Origin: Streptomyces sp. NBC_01446
GTDB taxonomy: Bacteria; Actinomycetota; Actinomycetes; Streptomycetales; Streptomycetaceae
Direction: 5' to 3'
Assembly (NCBI RefSeq): GCF_026340095.1
Contig: NZ_JAPEPO010000001.1
Coordinates: 2,262,501-2,326,500 of the forward strand
DNA: 64,000 nucleotides
The position numbers and the translations under genes are program-made. A model generated the notes under the pieces. That model searched no databases, was not told where the DNA came from, and saw only the letters and a list, made by a program, of their open reading frames with translations. Below, in pieces: positions 19,413-27,444 of the stretch. The number at the start of each line of letters is the position of its first letter. Position 1 is the stretch's first letter.

Positions 19413-19453
19413 GCGATCCGGCTATCCCAGCGATCCGGCGATCCGGCGATCCG
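19413..19453. repeat. Short tandem repeat GCGATCCG
   Basis: Three perfect tandem copies of the 8-mer gcgatccg (19430-19453) and a fourth copy 10 bp upstream (19413-19420) lie between two convergent genes. Each unit contains the GATC palindrome. It may be a simple slippage repeat or part of a terminator; no function is known. Confidence 0.6.
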
Positions 19454-19462
19454 TGGCGGGCG

Positions 19463-21571
19463 TCAGAAAACCGGGAGCACCGTCAGGGTGCTGTCGTTCA
19501 TGACGAACACTCTGTTGGCATCGGCCGCGAGCCGGTGGTAGTCGGCGTTCGGGAGCGTGTAGGTCCACATGTCCTTGCCGTCGCTCTGGCGCATGGCATG
19601 CACTTCGACAAGGGGCGAAGGGGCGTTGGACTCGGTGTAGAGCACCCACACTCCGGTGCCCTGGGGGAGCAACGGGCTCGCGTTGGTCGCGACGTCGGGC
19701 GAGAACCAGGACACCTCGCCGGTCCGCTTGTCGAACCGGTTGGGCGTGTCGTCCTCCGCGGAGTAGACCGAGTCCTCCGTGACCGACGGCGGACCCCACA
19801 GGCTGGGTCCGTCGTCCCATTCGGTGTTCTTGGCCTTCCACTTCACCTCGCCGTCAGTGATCCGGCTGGCGCTCAGCGTCTTGCCGTTGATGTACACGGT
19901 GTCTCCGTCGGCGACCGGCCGGAGCGTGTTCGGCGCGCCCGCGAGCCGGGCCCACGCCTGACGGCCGTTGTCGGTGTTCACCGCGAGGATGTTGCCGTCC
20001 CTCGTCGTCAGGACGAGACGTCCGTGTCCGACGGCGCTGGGCCAGTCGATCTTCTTGCGGAAGTCCGCCGAGACGCGCGCGGTCCAGCGGATCCTGGCGT
20101 CGGAGCGGCCGATGCTGCGCAGCCGGTCGTCCTTCGTCAAGACGTACACGGCCTCGTCGTCCGCACACAGCAGTTTGTCCGCCTCAGCGTCGGCGGTCCA
20201 CTTTGGCTGTCCGGTGGAAGGCACATACGTACGCAGCTTCCCGTCGGCGTCCGCAGTCACGACCAGCCGGTCCGACAGCGAGAGATAGCCGCTCTTGGCC
20301 CGGGCGTGCGGTGCGGTCCAGCGCTCTTCGCCCCGGCGTACGCCGTACGCCGTGATGCCCCCGCTCATCGCTCCGAAGACGATGACGTCCCGGACGGGCA
20401 GCAGGGTCGGGGAGCTGATGTCGACCACGTTGGCCAGTTCCCACAGACTCGACGGATGTTCGTGGCCCAGGAAGTCCTTGTCGACCTTGACCGACACCGG
20501 CTGTGCGATGGGCGGCCGCACCGCCACAGGGATGTCGAAGGGGTCGTCCTTCGCCTTCCCGTTCCCCTGGTGCGACCCGAGCCACCAGGCCGTCGTGCCG
20601 CCGCCCGCCGCGAGAACCGCGCCCCCTGCCGCGAAGCCGGTGATGAGGCGGCGCCGTGTCACCGGACGCCGGCCATCGGACGTGATCTGCGTGGTCAGCT
20701 GCCGGACTTCGCCCTCGCGCTCCTTGATGGCGCCCGCCACCGGACCGCGCCGCCAGACCCGCTCGGCGCCCCGGGGCGCCGCGAACGCCGTGACGATCTG
20801 TGCGGGGGCAGGTCTCAGCGCCGGATCCTTGACAAGGCAGGGAGCAATGAGGGCCTGCAACTGCGTTGCCAGATCTGCAAGTTGGGGCTCACCATGTACG
20901 ACCTCGTACTGCACGGCTGCCACATGTGCACCGTCAAAGGCGCGCCGGCCGCTTGCCGCGTACACCAGAAGCGCCCCCAGCGAGAACACGTCGGCGGACG
21001 GCGCGACGCGCTGCCCCAGGACCTGCTCGGGCGCGCCGTAGCCCGGGGTCACCGGGGTCTGCCCGGTGGTGGTGAGGGTGAGCCCGTGCTCGGGGCGGGC
21101 GATACCGAAGTCGATGACGCGCGGCCCGCTCGACGTCAGGACGATGTTCGGGGGCTTGAGGTCACGGTGGATGAACCCGGCGGCGTGAATATCGGCAAGG
21201 GTGCGCGCGACGGAGTCGGCGATGGCGCGAACGGTCGCTTCATCGAAAGGCCCGTACGCGTCCACAGCCTGGTCGAGTGTCGGTCCGGCGAGGAATTCGG
21301 TGGCGATCCATGGTCGGCCACCTTCGGTGTGCGCGCCGAGGACGGCGGCAACTCCCTTGCTGTGTACGGCTTGTGCGGCCTGGGCCTCGCGAATGAAGCG
21401 CTGGGCGAGGTTCGTGTCGTGGGCGAGTTCGGGCCGCAGCACCTTGACAGCGGCGATGGCGCCCGCGCTGTCCTGCCCGACGTACACCTTGCCCATGCCG
21501 CCTTCACCGAGGACACCGAGTAGTCGGTAGGGGCCGAGGCGGAGGGGGTCACCGATGGCTAGGGGGGTCAT
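19463..21571 (-). CDS. Ser/Thr protein kinase with extracellular PQQ-like propeller
   Basis: The 702-residue protein has an intact PknB-type kinase domain: GEGGMG (22-27), VK43, HRDLKPPN (135-142) and DFG (154-156). A basic stretch and one membrane segment (about 325-347, Gly/Ala-rich) follow. The extracellular part is a beta-propeller of PQQ/WD-like repeats (W-T-A-R, G-R-Q-A-W). It should sense an outside ligand and phosphorylate cytoplasmic targets. The ATG at 21571 is 28 bp after the upstream kinase stops and lacks a clear ribosome binding site, so coupling is possible. It is last in a minus-strand run with the propeller protein and two more kinase-like genes beside esxBA. Confidence 0.9.
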   Translation of the reverse strand: MTPLAIGDPLRLGPYRLLGVLGEGGMGKVYVGQDSAGAIAAVKVLRPELAHDTNLAQRFIREAQAAQAVHSKGVAAVLGAHTEGGRPWIATEFLAGPTLDQAVDAYGPFDEATVRAIADSVARTLADIHAAGFIHRDLKPPNIVLTSSGPRVIDFGIARPEHGLTLTTTGQTPVTPGYGAPEQVLGQRVAPSADVFSLGALLVYAASGRRAFDGAHVAAVQYEVVHGEPQLADLATQLQALIAPCLVKDPALRPAPAQIVTAFAAPRGAERVWRRGPVAGAIKEREGEVRQLTTQITSDGRRPVTRRRLITGFAAGGAVLAAGGGTTAWWLGSHQGNGKAKDDPFDIPVAVRPPIAQPVSVKVDKDFLGHEHPSSLWELANVVDISSPTLLPVRDVIVFGAMSGGITAYGVRRGEERWTAPHARAKSGYLSLSDRLVVTADADGKLRTYVPSTGQPKWTADAEADKLLCADDEAVYVLTKDDRLRSIGRSDARIRWTARVSADFRKKIDWPSAVGHGRLVLTTRDGNILAVNTDNGRQAWARLAGAPNTLRPVADGDTVYINGKTLSASRITDGEVKWKAKNTEWDDGPSLWGPPSVTEDSVYSAEDDTPNRFDKRTGEVSWFSPDVATNASPLLPQGTGVWVLYTESNAPSPLVEVHAMRQSDGKDMWTYTLPNADYHRLAADANRVFVMNDSTLTVLPVF

Positions 21572-21599
21572 GGGTGGGGGCTTTCTGCTCGGGTCGGGG

Positions 21600-23792
21600 T
21601 CATCGAAGAGGGAAGGCTTCCGCTTGCTTGTCGCCGAAAGCAACAATCACCTTGGCGCGTTCGTGTTCGTAGAAGCGCTTGGCGACCGTCGCGTACGTGA
21701 GTGCCACCCTGTGCGAGGCGACGTCGATCGCCCGCAGCAGCACCCCGTTCCGGTAGTAGACGTACTTGGTGCCGATGACGGGTCGGCAGGCGAGATCCGC
21801 GCTCTCGCCCTGATCCCCCTTCTCGCCCCACAGCTCCTTCCCGTTCCGGGGGTCGACCGCGACGAGGCCGCGCTGGTCCTCCACCGCGTAGAGCACCCCG
21901 TCTTTGACGGACGGAGGGCCATAGGCCTTCCCCGGACGGTCGGACTCCGAGGACCATTGCTGCTTACCGTCCGACAGGCGCAGGGCCTGCAACGGCCCGC
22001 TCCCGAGGTAGAGATGCTCGTCGTCCGTGGCCAGGGGAAGTCTCACGAGGTCGGCGACAGCGTCGTCGAAGGGCCTGTCCCAGGTGAGCGCACCGGTTCG
22101 GGCGTGTCTGACGACAGCCCGCACCTTGCCCGCATTGGTCTCCTGCAGAGCTACCAGGTGGCTGCCGACGACCCGTGCGGTCAGGAAATGCAGCCGCGTG
22201 CTCTTGTCGGGCCGTGAGGGCAAGGGCTTGGACCAGAGTCGCTTACCGGTGCCCAGATCAATGGCGTGCAGCGCCCAGGTCTGACTTGCGCGGAACCCGC
22301 CGTACAGAAACTTTCCCTGGCCGCCGGCCACGAAGACCACGCCGTCCGCGGCGCACAGGACTTGCGTCCCGGCCAGAGCTCCGTTCACGTCCGAGAGGCG
22401 GACGATCGGCTTGCTCACGTCGCCCTTGGCCAGGTCGATGGACGCGATCTGCAGAGGCCAGGGCCCCTCCTGGTGATCGACCCAGGGTGCGGAGAGGAGC
22501 TGATATGCCTTGTCCCCGTCCACGGCCATCCCAGAGGTCGCTCCGCTCTCCCTCGTCTGCCATTTACGCTCTCCGGTCCGCGGGTCGACGGCGTCCGTAT
22601 TGCCCCAGGGGATCAGCGTCAGGTCCGCGACCATGAACGGAGCGAGCGGGATGAAGTCGACGGTGCTCGAGTAGGTGCCCATCCACAAGTCGTCCAAGTT
22701 CTTTGTCTCTTCGCCGGACGAGTCAGGACCGGGCTTCCCGTCATCGTCCCGCTTGCCCCAGCCGCCCCACGCCCATGCTCCGCCGCCGAGCGCGGCCAAG
22801 CCGGCCGCGGCGCCTCCGATCGCAAGGAGACGGCGTCGGGCAGGCCCGGACGATGGAGGCGTGGTCGCCGACTGAAGCTGCTCCCCCAGCGGGGCCGGCA
22901 GCCGCGAAGGGGCGAACTGCCAGACCTCGGTCGCGCGGCGGCCGATCTCCGCGAGCAGGTCGTGCGGGAGGTGTTCCGCGAACTCGCCCCCGCCGTCGTG
23001 CAACTGAGCCGCCAGCTCGGATGTGGTGGGGCGCAGGCCAGGGTCCTTGGCCAGACACCGTCGCAAGATTTCCGCCAGCGCGCCCGGTACGTTCGTGAGG
23101 TCCGGCTCGCCGTACCTCACCCGGTAGAGCAGATCGGCCGGCTGGCCGTGGCCGAACGGGCCCTGGCCGGTGGCGGCGAAGACGAGCACCCCTGCGAGCG
23201 CGAACACGTCCCCCGCAGGCGTGTGTTCCTGACCGGTCGCCTGTTCCGGCGACATGAACGCCGGTGTACCGACCGCGGCGCCCGTACTCGTCAGCCGGTC
23301 GTCGCCGATGGCCCGGGCGATCCCGAAGTCGATGACCTTGGGCCCGTACGCGGTGACCATGATGTTGGACGGCTTGAGGTCCCGGTGAACGACGTCGGAG
23401 CGGTGCAGCTGCCCCAGCGCCGTGCAGAGCGCCGCGCCCAGCACCCGTACGGATGCCTCCGGCAGCGGACCCGCGAGCTCGATCGCCTCGTCGAGGGGCG
23501 GTCCGAGCACGTACTCGGTCGCGAGCCATGGGGTCTCGGCGAACGGATCGGCGTCCACGACTGCCGCGCCGAACTGTCCGCCGATGACCCGGGCCGCGTC
23601 GGCCTCCAGCCTGAACCTCGTCCTGAAGGCCGGGTCGGAGGCGATCCGGGCGTGCATCGTCTTCACGGCGACGGTGCGGCCTCCCGCCGAGCGGGCCAGG
23701 TACACGGTGCCCATTCCGCCACTGCCGAGGCGGGCGATGAGCCGGTACGCGCCGAACGCGACAGGGTCGTCGTGGGTGAGGGGCGATGGCAT
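21600..23792 (-). CDS. Ser/Thr protein kinase with extracellular PQQ-like propeller, second copy
   Basis: This is a paralogue of the kinase at 19463, with the same layout in 730 residues: GSGGMG (23-28), VK44, HRDLKPSN (136-143), DFG (155-157), a membrane segment near residues 320-342 and a propeller domain. All catalytic residues are present. The ATG lies 6 bp after the stop of the kinase-like gene upstream, so the two are co-translated. Tandem kinases with different propellers suggest the products respond to different ligands or form a mixed complex. The targets are unknown; EccC and the Esx proteins are plausible by position only. Confidence 0.9.
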   Translation of the reverse strand: MPSPLTHDDPVAFGAYRLIARLGSGGMGTVYLARSAGGRTVAVKTMHARIASDPAFRTRFRLEADAARVIGGQFGAAVVDADPFAETPWLATEYVLGPPLDEAIELAGPLPEASVRVLGAALCTALGQLHRSDVVHRDLKPSNIMVTAYGPKVIDFGIARAIGDDRLTSTGAAVGTPAFMSPEQATGQEHTPAGDVFALAGVLVFAATGQGPFGHGQPADLLYRVRYGEPDLTNVPGALAEILRRCLAKDPGLRPTTSELAAQLHDGGGEFAEHLPHDLLAEIGRRATEVWQFAPSRLPAPLGEQLQSATTPPSSGPARRRLLAIGGAAAGLAALGGGAWAWGGWGKRDDDGKPGPDSSGEETKNLDDLWMGTYSSTVDFIPLAPFMVADLTLIPWGNTDAVDPRTGERKWQTRESGATSGMAVDGDKAYQLLSAPWVDHQEGPWPLQIASIDLAKGDVSKPIVRLSDVNGALAGTQVLCAADGVVFVAGGQGKFLYGGFRASQTWALHAIDLGTGKRLWSKPLPSRPDKSTRLHFLTARVVGSHLVALQETNAGKVRAVVRHARTGALTWDRPFDDAVADLVRLPLATDDEHLYLGSGPLQALRLSDGKQQWSSESDRPGKAYGPPSVKDGVLYAVEDQRGLVAVDPRNGKELWGEKGDQGESADLACRPVIGTKYVYYRNGVLLRAIDVASHRVALTYATVAKRFYEHERAKVIVAFGDKQAEAFPLR

Positions 23793-23798
23793 GGGGTG

Positions 23799-24773
23799 TC
23801 AGTCCTGGCGTTCCTGGCGGTGGGCGGATACGGGGATGGGCGGCGCCCACAGCGGGTTCTCCGGCGGCGCGATCTCGGCGGCGAGGACGGCGGCCGACTG
23901 GTGGGCGACGGCCGCGATGACGCGGGCGGGGAGCCAGCCGGGGGTGAGCAGGGCGGAGGCGCGGCTCACGGGCTGGAATCCCGTGGGCGCCGACGCTTCG
24001 TCGGGGGCGAACTCGTCCATCAGCTCTGCGAGTTGAGGGCGCGCCCCGGGGTCCCTGGAAAGGCACCGTCCGACGAGGGAGCGTACGGACAACGGCAGTT
24101 CATCCCGCTCGGGCGCCGTGTGTCCGGCGGCCGCGAACGCGAGCGTCGCGCCCAGTGCGTAGACGTCGCCCAGCGGCCTCGGCCTGCCGCCGGCCGCCTG
24201 CTCGGGCGGGAGGCTGCCGGGGTCGAGCCCGGGCAGCCCGGAGCGTGAGGTCCCGTCCGGGGCGGCGGCGCGTACCGCGCCGAAGCAGGTGAGGCGGGGC
24301 CCGTCGGGGGCGAGCAGCACGGCGGCCGGGGAGACACCGGCGTGGGTGAGGTTCTGCCCGTGCGCGACGACGAGTGTCTCGGCGAGGGCGGCACCGAGGG
24401 CGCGGACCGTGTGTTCGGGGAGGGGGCCGCCGTGGACGGCGAGGGCGGTGGGGAGCGGGAGAGCGGGCAGGTAGGGGCGGGCGTGCCAGGGGGAATCGCC
24501 GGGGGCGGCGAGCTCGGTGGCCGGGGAGGCCCAGGGCCCCAGGAGGTAGCGGGAGGCGTCGGCCTCGATCATGTAGCGCTGGGGGTCGGCGCCGGTGAGC
24601 GGCACGCTCACGAGCACGGTGCGGTCGCCGTCGGGGGTGCGGGCGATGTAGCGGTGCTCGGGGACGGGGGCGGCACGGGATGCCCGGCCGTCGAGCCGGG
24701 TGATGACCGTGTACGGACCGATACGCCGGGCCGCTCTGGCTCCGGCCCCGGATTCCGCGTCTGGCGTGGGCAT
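23799..24773 (-). CDS. Pseudokinase, 324 aa
   Basis: It aligns by eye along the whole kinase fold with its neighbours but has lost all the catalytic signatures. The glycine loop is gone (LDGRASRAAP), the VAVK lysine is Ser56 (VLVS), HRDLKPSN became HAGVSPAA (144-151) and DFG became CFG (163-165). The C-lobe is retained: GDVYALGATLAFAAAG and CLSRDPGARP. No membrane segment or propeller follows. It is likely a scaffold or allosteric partner for the two active kinases downstream. The ATG has AGAGGG about 10 bp upstream. Confidence 0.85.
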   Translation of the reverse strand: MPTPDAESGAGARAARRIGPYTVITRLDGRASRAAPVPEHRYIARTPDGDRTVLVSVPLTGADPQRYMIEADASRYLLGPWASPATELAAPGDSPWHARPYLPALPLPTALAVHGGPLPEHTVRALGAALAETLVVAHGQNLTHAGVSPAAVLLAPDGPRLTCFGAVRAAAPDGTSRSGLPGLDPGSLPPEQAAGGRPRPLGDVYALGATLAFAAAGHTAPERDELPLSVRSLVGRCLSRDPGARPQLAELMDEFAPDEASAPTGFQPVSRASALLTPGWLPARVIAAVAHQSAAVLAAEIAPPENPLWAPPIPVSAHRQERQD

Positions 24774-24810
24774 GGTGGGGATTCCCTCTGGGGTGACGGG
24801 GGTTGAAGGA

Positions 24811-24996
24811 CTAGCTGTTGCGGACCCGCAGCACGGCCGAAGAGTCCTCCGCGATTCTGATCCGAGCCAGGTCCAGAGGGCTCCAGCGGTCGGACCACGA
24901 CAGCATCTGCCGCACGCGCCACTTCGATGGTGTCGCACAGGGACCAGGCGAACGGGGTGCTCTGGCCGCCCACCGAGCGGGAGAGGAATTCCCTCA
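24811..24996 (-). pseudogene. Possible remnant of a small frameshifted gene
   Basis: Between the propeller gene and the pseudokinase, one frame reads VELREFLSRSVGG... to ...TIEVARAADAVV with coding-like GC3. A different frame continues SDRWSPLDLARIRIAEDSS to a TAG at 24811-24813. Joining them would give a protein of about 55-60 aa. No family was recognised and the start is unclear; it overlaps or abuts the propeller stop. It may be a decayed gene, a sequence error or chance. Confidence 0.25.
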
Positions 24997-26490
24997 GCTC
25001 GACGGACGTCGCACAGCAACGCTCTCGATACCCACGGCCCCCCACAGTCGCGCCGCTTTCCCGTCCTTACTCACCCCTTGTAGCTCCCTCGCCGCAAAGT
25101 AGATCCGCCCATTTTCGAAGACGATGTCGTCAAGCTTCGGATCCATGAAATTCGCCTCGGCCAGCACGTTGAAGTAGTAATACGGAGTGATGGCTCCTGT
25201 TTTCGGGTCGAGACTCACGACCGAAGAGGGTGCGAAGTTGTCCGTGCTCCGCTTGAACGCGAGAACTTGATCGCCGCTCATTCGGATCGGGTAGATCATC
25301 TGGTCCTGCCCCGACTCGAACTTGAGGTCCGTCCTCCCGGTGGCAAGGTCGAAAGAAACAATCCAGTTCGAGGTGTGATTGATTCCCTCGACGTGTTCAC
25401 CGCTCGTAATGAAAGCCTGCTTGCGCCCGACCACTACGTGCGCACAGTCTTCGACAGAGCTCTCGTTAACGAGATCAGCGCTGCAATCGACCTCATAGTT
25501 GCCGCCCTCAAGGCGAATTGTCGCCCGGTGCTTCCCCTTGCCGTCCAGCGAGATCAGGTCGGTCAGGCCCGCATCACCTGCCGCGACAGCAACTACGGGC
25601 GGCTCGGACGACGCGAGATACACGAGGTTGACGCCATCGGCGACATCGTAAGTCCACTTGGACCTACCTGTCTGCGGATCGATCTTCTGCACTTGGTATC
25701 GGCTGTTCCCCCATTTTTCAGCCTCGTTCACGCAGTCGCGCCTGAGGAGAAGCCCCCGGCCTCCCGCAAACCCCCCGTCCCTGCATTTGGCAGTGCGCTT
25801 GTGAACCCAAAGTCGCTTTCCCTCTGCCATGTCATACGCGGCCGAACCCGCTCCCCATGCGGTTGCAACGACACCCCGCGCCAGGGTCACATTGGGGTCA
25901 CTGAAACTGTGTCCGGATTTCGGCATGGGAACAGTCACCTGCCAGAGCTTCTCTCCCCTGTTCAGCGAAAAAAGCGCCAACCGGTCACAAGGCGCGTCCT
26001 CGCCTTTGCTGCTCCTGAAAAGGATTGCGGTGCGACCGTCCGTAGTCACGTGCCGCGTCGTGCCGCAGATCAGGCCGGGCAACCTGTAGTGCCAGGCCTC
26101 CTCATCCGTTCCGGCCTTGATTCCTTCAAGCGTGGAGTTCATCCCCTTGACGAGAACCTTGCTGGTCGCCCACGTACCCGGCATCGCGAGGTTCTTTCCG
26201 GGCGGCAAAGCGTCGATCAGGGAGGTTCCAAGATGCCCGGAGCGGTCCTTGGGAGGCTGCTCCACCGTCTCTCTGACCTCATCCGGTGCCTGCCGGGGAG
26301 CCGCTTGACCGCCCACCGCGTCGTCCTTGTCGTCACCGGGCAGCCCTCCCCACGTGAACCAGGCACCTGCACAGGCCACCACAGCCAACCCGGCGACTAC
26401 GGAAACCCACACCTTCGTACGCCGCCGCCGGCGCTCAACGGCCACGCGTTGCGACTGGGTGAAGGGCGATGGCGGGGGCCCGAAGGTCAC
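24994..26490 (-). CDS. Membrane-anchored extracellular PQQ-like propeller protein
   Basis: The 498-residue product has a Pro/Arg-rich cytosolic start (RRRRRTK), one membrane segment at about residues 27-47 and a long outer domain of propeller repeats (LWQVTVPMP, SKWTYDVADG, DLATGRTDLKF). It has no kinase domain but resembles the outer parts of the two kinases downstream. Four or more Cys in the outer domain could form disulfides. GTG 26490 has GAGGG at good spacing. It lies between esxA, past a strong hairpin, and the kinase genes. It may be a ligand-binding partner of those kinases. Confidence 0.85.
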   Translation of the reverse strand: MTFGPPPSPFTQSQRVAVERRRRRTKVWVSVVAGLAVVACAGAWFTWGGLPGDDKDDAVGGQAAPRQAPDEVRETVEQPPKDRSGHLGTSLIDALPPGKNLAMPGTWATSKVLVKGMNSTLEGIKAGTDEEAWHYRLPGLICGTTRHVTTDGRTAILFRSSKGEDAPCDRLALFSLNRGEKLWQVTVPMPKSGHSFSDPNVTLARGVVATAWGAGSAAYDMAEGKRLWVHKRTAKCRDGGFAGGRGLLLRRDCVNEAEKWGNSRYQVQKIDPQTGRSKWTYDVADGVNLVYLASSEPPVVAVAAGDAGLTDLISLDGKGKHRATIRLEGGNYEVDCSADLVNESSVEDCAHVVVGRKQAFITSGEHVEGINHTSNWIVSFDLATGRTDLKFESGQDQMIYPIRMSGDQVLAFKRSTDNFAPSSVVSLDPKTGAITPYYYFNVLAEANFMDPKLDDIVFENGRIYFAARELQGVSKDGKAARLWGAVGIESVAVRRPSS

Positions 26491-26584
26491 TGGTAAACAT
26501 CCCTCTCAATGACAAGGCAGCATGAGGTGCTCCTCATCGGAAGTTAATTGCTGGCATTGGTCAGTACCGGTTCCGGCACAGCGA

Positions 26585-26617
26585 TGGGGTGGGCGCCTCC
26601 CGCGCGCGCCCACCCCA
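26585..26617 (-). terminator. Strong hairpin downstream of esxA
   Basis: Perfect 12-bp arms (tggggtgggcgc 26585-26596, gcgcccacccca 26606-26617) enclose a 9-nt loop, 24 bp after the esxA stop. It should end or attenuate the esxBA transcript and could protect its 3' end. Reduced read-through would leave the propeller/kinase genes at a lower level. Confidence 0.75.
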
Positions 26618-26640
26618 ATGCATCTATCGGCTGACGCCGA

Positions 26641-26940
26641 TCACTCGAAGTAGCTCGCGGCCTTCTTGTCGCCGCCCATGTAGTCACCGCCGGCCTGGTG
26701 AACCTTGTGGCCGATCGACTCGAGCGCCGCGTGGATGCCCCGCGCTTCGCGGTCCCACTCCGCCTGCTTGCGGGCGTACGCCTCGTGGGCCTCGCCCTCC
26801 CAGAGGCCGGCCACATTGGCCACTGCCTGCTTGATCTCCGCGAGGTCCGCCTCAAGTCGCTTGGCCTGGGTGCCGAGTTCAGTGGCCGTCGCGTCCAGTC
26901 CGCCGTACTTGACTACGAGCTCGTCATGGTTCATTCCCAT
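26641..26940 (-). CDS. esxA: WXG100 family ESX substrate EsxA
   Basis: This 99-residue helical protein has the WxG turn (LWEGEAHEAY, about residue 46) between two amphipathic helices. A C-terminal YMGGD fits the YxxxD/E export motif. These are the hallmarks of the small dimeric substrates exported by EccC-driven ESX systems. AGAGGA lies 7 bp before the ATG. It is 52 bp behind the other Esx gene, matching the esxBA operon of S. coelicolor, where loss affects sporulation. The A/B naming follows that gene order from memory. A strong hairpin follows. Confidence 0.92.
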   Translation of the reverse strand: MGMNHDELVVKYGGLDATATELGTQAKRLEADLAEIKQAVANVAGLWEGEAHEAYARKQAEWDREARGIHAALESIGHKVHQAGGDYMGGDKKAASYFE

Positions 26941-26992
26941 GATTGTTCCTCTCTTCGGTATTGGTCAGTTCGATGGGACGAGGAGACGTCGC

Positions 26993-27331
26993 TCAGTAGC
27001 TGTTCAGAGCCGAGTGCGAACCACCCAGGTCCACATCGATGCTCTGCACGGACGCGCGGACCTGGTCCTCGGTTTCGTTCTTGATGTGCCGGGTCTTGTT
27101 CATCGAGTCCATGAACCAGACCAGAAGGTTTCCGATCTTGACCATGCGCTCATTGATCTCGGTCTGCTTCGTGTCGAATGCGTGGGCACCAATACCCTTC
27201 CAGTGCCCCTCGAGGGAGTCGATGGTGCCCTGAAGTCGCCCGAGCTGCCCCTTGATCGACTCGAACTTCTCCGCCAGGTGCTTCTCGAGCTTGATCAGAT
27301 CGCTGTCTGTAATCCGCTGGCCCTGTGCCAT
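26993..27331 (-). CDS. esxB: WXG100 family ESX substrate EsxB
   Basis: This 112-residue helical protein has WKG in the turn (HWKGIGAHAFD, about residues 43-53) and long flanking helices. It has no YxxxD/E near its C-terminus. That motif is on the partner, as expected when one member of the heterodimer carries the signal. GGAAGGAAG precedes the ATG. It is followed by esxA after 52 bp and lies 113 bp downstream of the mycosin gene, leaving room for its own promoter. The symbol assignment rests on gene order with S. coelicolor esxBA. Confidence 0.9.
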   Translation of the reverse strand: MAQGQRITDSDLIKLEKHLAEKFESIKGQLGRLQGTIDSLEGHWKGIGAHAFDTKQTEINERMVKIGNLLVWFMDSMNKTRHIKNETEDQVRASVQSIDVDLGGSHSALNSY

Positions 27332-27444
27332 TACCGGACTTCCTTCCTCAATTGTTTCTGGAACTCACTGGGTTGCGACTCGCCAGGAAAAACTCAGAAC
27401 CTGGCCTGGGCTCAGTGCGATGCGCTGAACCCGGAGAGCGATAG

